Source: Porticoccaceae bacterium (GTDB lineage: Bacteria; Pseudomonadota; Gammaproteobacteria; Pseudomonadales; Porticoccaceae). From it: a DNA stretch of 6,248 bases. The stretch covers positions 6,035 through 12,282 of the forward strand of contig NZJL01000016.1 in the NCBI GenBank assembly GCA_002692165.1, given 5' to 3'. The position numbers were made by a program, and so were the translations under genes. The notes under the pieces are model-generated. The model saw nothing but the letters and a program-made list of their open reading frames with translations, made no database searches and had not been told where the DNA came from. Numbering within the stretch: the stretch's first letter is position 1; every line of letters starts with the position of its first letter. Positions 5,116-6,248 of this stretch are shown here, in pieces.

Positions 5116-5835
5116 TTGTCATTTGATTTGAAGATTTTGATTATGTGTGGTTTTGCTGCGGTTGGTGCAGCTGTTTTTGCATGTATGTTCTATACTATGT
5201 TTGCCCATCGAAGATCAAAAGGGCCCATTTCGGCAAATTTTCATAATCATATTGGGGTCGAAATGCTTTGGACCCTCTTGCCTATATTGATTCTTATTGG
5301 CATGACTTTGCCTGCCGTAACCAACTTAATCGAAAGCAGCGAAACTCAAGATCGTCAGACAATAATCCACGATCTCCCGGTTGATGTAATCACTGGAGTG
5401 TTAATAATTCCAGATGACAGCATGGTTGAGTTCTTTCACGAAATTGACGGTACCCGCGTTGGGCAATGGAGCTTATTGATCTTTGGGGAGGGGGATTGTG
5501 GATTGGGGTGTGAGAAATTTTTGGCCGAGTTGCGTATATTTTCGAGCAAATCACAAGAGGCCAAAGGAAAAATGAATATTCGTTATGTTTCAAACAGATA
5601 TTCGACGAAGGGGGGTATCCCTGAATTCTTGTCGAGGGCATTGCCTGACCTTAGAGTAAATGCGTTGAGTTTGTCCGCCCTTAAGTCATCGTTTCTAGAC
5701 GATCTTAATTTTCGCCCCAGCGATCATCTTGGCGGGGTACTAGTCTCCCCAGATAAATCGACTGTTTTATTCTATAATTTGCAGATGGGCGAAAAAAAAT
5801 TACTAGAAGATTTGACGCGTCTGCTAAGAGGTTGA
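5116..5835 (+). CDS. chimeric membrane protein: oxidase subunit II hairpin fused to a thioredoxin/SCO-like domain
   Basis: The 239-residue protein has two parts. Residues 1-72 match the membrane hairpin of cytochrome c oxidase subunit II: helix 1 (about 7-29), the basic loop AHRRSKGPISANFH (30-43), VEMLWTLLP (48-56) and helix 2 ending GMTLPAVTNLI. The signal peptide and periplasmic lead of normal CoxB are missing. The CuA domain is also missing, and no CxxxCxxxH/M ligand set is present. Instead residues about 93-239 resemble a small membrane-anchored protein coded near ctaA in many gammaproteobacterial cox clusters: GQWSLLIFGEGDCGLGCEKF with a CxxxC (C128, C132), then SDHLGGVLVSPD (H204) and a final LLEDLTRLLRG. 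The motif layout recalls SCO copper chaperones. Positive-inside topology puts this domain in the periplasm. The start is TTG with an AAGGT site. ctaB follows 51 bases later, supporting a role in oxidase assembly. The fusion is read from sequence; its function is inferred. Confidence 0.78.
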   Translation: MSFDLKILIMCGFAAVGAAVFACMFYTMFAHRRSKGPISANFHNHIGVEMLWTLLPILILIGMTLPAVTNLIESSETQDRQTIIHDLPVDVITGVLIIPDDSMVEFFHEIDGTRVGQWSLLIFGEGDCGLGCEKFLAELRIFSSKSQEAKGKMNIRYVSNRYSTKGGIPEFLSRALPDLRVNALSLSALKSSFLDDLNFRPSDHLGGVLVSPDKSTVLFYNLQMGEKKLLEDLTRLLRG

Positions 5836-5886
5836 AATCTGTGTTATTGAATCGGTTGGCAACATAAAACAGCGGTGAGAGAGACA

Positions 5887-6248
5887 ATGAGTCCAAATGT
5901 AGACATTGAGCAGCAAGGTTTGCGTTTACAAGATTTTTTAGAGCTTTGCAAGCCAAGTGTGGTTGCCCTGATGCTAATAACCTCTTTAATAGGCATGCTC
6001 TTAGCTACGAATCAATTGGTACCCCTTAATATCCTGCTATTGGGTAACTTAGGCATCGCGCTTAGTGCAGGATCAGCCGCTGTGGTCAACCACGTGGTAG
6101 ATCAGCACATAGACGAAAAAATGGCTCGCACCGCTAATAGACCAATAGCGAGAGGTCGCATAGAACCTTGGCAAGCAATGTTGTTTGCTCTGGTTATAGG
6201 CTCTGTCGGTCTAGGGATCCTTTTGATATTTATTAATGCACTGACTGC
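5887..6248 (+). CDS. ctaB: protoheme IX farnesyltransferase (heme O synthase), N-terminal part (runs off the window)
   Basis: UbiA-type integral membrane prenyltransferase that adds a farnesyl group to heme B to make heme O, needed by heme-copper oxidases (also named cyoE). There are 120 codons visible of about 300. After a short cytoplasmic lead, LELCKPSVVALMLITSLIG (18-36) starts helix 1. Helix 2 leads into the first Asp-rich prenyl-binding motif N68-x3-D72-x3-D76, and the same stretch continues as KMARTANRPIARGRI with R81, R85 and P86. A third helix begins near residue 97. The start ATG at 5887 has a purine-rich GAGAGAG site just before it. It follows the subunit II-like chimera by 51 bases and probably shares its transcript. 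ctaA, often found directly upstream in related clusters, is not here. Confidence 0.97.
   Translation, partial: MSPNVDIEQQGLRLQDFLELCKPSVVALMLITSLIGMLLATNQLVPLNILLLGNLGIALSAGSAAVVNHVVDQHIDEKMARTANRPIARGRIEPWQAMLFALVIGSVGLGILLIFINALT

Noticed and set aside
5116..5835. Annotation as an ordinary cytochrome c oxidase subunit II
   Set aside because: The CuA-binding domain with its Cys, His and Met ligands is absent; only the N-terminal membrane hairpin fits that family.

Overview
The window looks like an ordinary chromosomal stretch from an aerobic gammaproteobacterium. It is moderately AT-rich, and its length and gene types suggest a compact, perhaps marine, genome. The evidence is gene order and protein sequence: fmt-def, tsaC-hemF-aroE, a gamma-carbonic anhydrase and a YheV-type zinc ribbon are neighbours in several gammaproteobacterial lineages, and every protein reads like a gammaproteobacterial family member. 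No rRNA, tRNA, CRISPR array, insertion sequence or phage gene is visible.

Left part (1-788, minus strand): the 5' part of fmt (methionyl-tRNA formyltransferase) and complete def (peptide deformylase), a pair that adds and removes the formyl group of initiator methionine. A good extended -10 promoter (845-853, minus strand) drives them. Middle (1087-3999, plus strand): purE, tsaC, hemF and aroE, serving purine synthesis, tRNA t6A modification, aerobic heme synthesis and the shikimate pathway. The first three are tightly packed; aroE follows after 90 bases containing a small hairpin. The genes often found between def and tsaC in relatives (lysM-type, dprA, purK) are absent.

Right-middle (3992-4827): a gamma-class carbonic anhydrase-like hexapeptide-repeat protein on the minus strand, overlapping the end of aroE tail-to-tail by 8 bases, and a divergent small YheV-like zinc-ribbon gene.

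Right end (5116-6248, plus strand): the most unusual part. A TTG-started 239-residue protein begins with the two-helix membrane hairpin of cytochrome c oxidase subunit II. In place of the CuA domain it continues into a thioredoxin/SCO-like periplasmic domain with a CxxxC motif and a distal histidine. It is followed by the start of ctaB/cyoE (heme O synthase). In related bacteria this region commonly carries a full coxB-coxA-ctaG-coxC-surf1-ctaA-ctaB cluster. Here the structural genes are missing from the interval and a subunit II/assembly-factor chimera stands in their place. It is either a new kind of oxidase assembly protein or the in-frame scar of a deletion.
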